Assembly (NCBI GenBank): GCA_029263945.1
Contig: JARIDM010000128.1
Location: forward strand, 1-6,729
Source of the DNA: Sporosarcina sp.
Lineage (GTDB): Bacteria; Bacillota; Bacilli; Bacillales_A; Planococcaceae
Direction: 5' to 3'
Length of the DNA stretch: 6,729 nucleotides
Position 1 is the stretch's first letter. Each line of letters begins with the position of its first letter. Both the position numbers and the translations under genes were made by a program. Shown here one piece after another: positions 6,194 through 6,729 of the stretch. Under the pieces are notes generated by a model. It searched no databases. It was not told where the DNA came from and saw only the letters and a program-made list of their open reading frames with translations.

Positions 6194-6321
6194 AGTCGAC
6201 TTTTGTTCCCCTTTAAATTTCATTTTTATTCAGTATATAGGAAAAATAGCTTAAATGGTATCCGAATCTATTTCATGGTATGTTTTACTTTATAAATACG
6301 GGAGACGAGGGGGCGTTTAAG
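6194..6321. promoter_or_regulatory. Divergent promoter region between EAL-HDOD gene and crotonase gene
   Basis: This 128-bp AT-rich stretch separates two divergent genes. For the minus-strand gene, TATACT at 6237-6232 is a five-of-six -10 box, with ATACCA (6261-6256) as a weak -35 at 18-nt spacing. The start point near 6225 agrees with translation from 6193. For the plus-strand gene, TATAAA at 6291-6296 is a candidate -10 without a convincing -35. The heptamer ATGGTAT occurs twice as a direct repeat, at 6255-6261 and 6275-6281, 20 bp apart. No terminator hairpin was found. Confidence 0.4.
6307..6313 (+). promoter_or_regulatory. Shine-Dalgarno site of the crotonase gene
   Basis: GAGGGGG stands 8 nt before the ATG at 6322 and fixes the start. 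A second GGAG at 6301-6304 lies just upstream. Confidence 0.75.
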
Positions 6322-6729
6322 ATGGAGCACGTTCAGTTTGAACAAAAGGGGCGCTTGGCGTTTGTGACGTTGAATCGACCACAGGCGATGAATGCGTTTA
6401 ATTATGATTTGTTAAGTGAACTCGAACAAATTACAGAAGCCATTCAGATTAACCCAGACATTGGTTGCGTAATTTTCACTGGCGCTGGGGAGCGCGCATT
6501 CAGTGTAGGGGCGGACTTAAAAGAACGAAAGACGTTAACGGATAGCCAAGTTAAACGAAACTTACTGAAGATTGGCCACGTATTTAACGCGATTGACAAC
6601 TTGCCACAACCGACAATCGCGATGATAAACGGTTATGCTTTTGGCGGTGGGTTGGAACTTGCACTTGCTTGTGATTTTAGAATTGCAGCCGCTACGTCAG
6701 TTATGGGGCTGACGGAAACAAGTTTAGCC
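6322..6729 (+). CDS. Enoyl-CoA hydratase/crotonase-family protein, methylglutaconyl-CoA hydratase-like, 5' part
   Basis: Crotonases hydrate or isomerise acyl-CoA thioesters in fatty-acid and branched amino-acid breakdown. The first 136 codons are present and the frame runs off the right edge; full members have about 255-260 residues. The first oxyanion-hole segment is AFSVGADLKER at 60-70. The second is NGYAFGGGLELALACD at 103-118, with the first catalytic glutamate E112. MGLTETSLA at 128-136 places the second glutamate at E132, so both acid/base residues of true hydratases are kept. The GADLKER and MGLTET wording resembles methylglutaconyl-CoA hydratases (human AUH, bacterial LiuC, Bacillus YngF) more than generic FadB-type enzymes. 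A role in leucine catabolism is therefore likely but not certain. The gene is divergent from the competence-flagellar run and is probably unrelated to it in function. Neighbouring genes to the right would settle the pathway. Confidence 0.9.
   Translation, partial: MEHVQFEQKGRLAFVTLNRPQAMNAFNYDLLSELEQITEAIQINPDIGCVIFTGAGERAFSVGADLKERKTLTDSQVKRNLLKIGHVFNAIDNLPQPTIAMINGYAFGGGLELALACDFRIAAATSVMGLTETSLA

Noticed and set aside
6194..6223. A 10-codon N-terminal extension of the EAL-HDOD protein starting at ATG 6223
   Set aside because: No ribosome site precedes it, it would sit at the predicted transcript start, and the family begins at the MNIFVGRQPI equivalent.

Overview
The window is a gene-dense piece of a Gram-positive Bacillales chromosome. 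Seven genes and one truncated gene lie head to tail on the minus strand, and a divergent gene enters at the right edge. The gene order degV-family / comFA / comFC / yvyF / flgM / flgN / flgK is the late-competence plus flagellar-hook cluster known from Bacillus subtilis and its relatives. Protein character, such as a TTG-started ComFA and a YuxH-type EAL-HDOD protein, suggests a Planococcaceae-like host (Sporosarcina, Lysinibacillus or similar). That placement is an inference, not proven here.

Layout in minus-strand transcription order (right to left): an EAL-HDOD cyclic-di-GMP phosphodiesterase-like protein (6193-4967); a DegV-family fatty-acid-binding protein (4912-4067); ComFA, a zinc-binding DEAD-type DNA-uptake translocase (4013-2634); ComFC, a phosphoribosyltransferase-fold competence protein overlapping ComFA by 4 bp (2637-2017); YvyF, a small protein with two Cys-pair zinc sites around a helix-turn-helix-like segment (1993-1571); a 141-bp gap with a near-consensus sigma-D promoter and an SD-led five-codon mini-ORF; the anti-sigma factor FlgM (1429-1166); the export chaperone FlgN (1141-644); and the N-terminal 210 codons of hook-associated protein FlgK (632 to the left edge). 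On the plus strand, after a 128-bp divergent intergenic region, is the 5' part of a crotonase gene (6322 to the right edge) that most resembles methylglutaconyl-CoA hydratases.

The genes fall into functional blocks. ComFA and ComFC serve uptake of single-stranded transforming DNA. FlgM, FlgN and FlgK form the late flagellar module, in which FlgM restrains sigma-D until the hook is complete and FlgN delivers the hook-filament junction protein FlgK. The sigma-D promoter before flgM would place the flagellar genes under the sigma factor FlgM inhibits, while read-through from comF could also feed them. The upstream EAL protein adds a possible second-messenger link to motility. No mobile element, CRISPR array, tRNA/rRNA or canonical intrinsic terminator was seen. 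The interesting points are regulatory: alternative hairpins before comFA, a run of three non-ATG starts, the mini-ORF before flgM, and a repeat in the divergent promoter region. I see no evidence for an entirely undescribed system.
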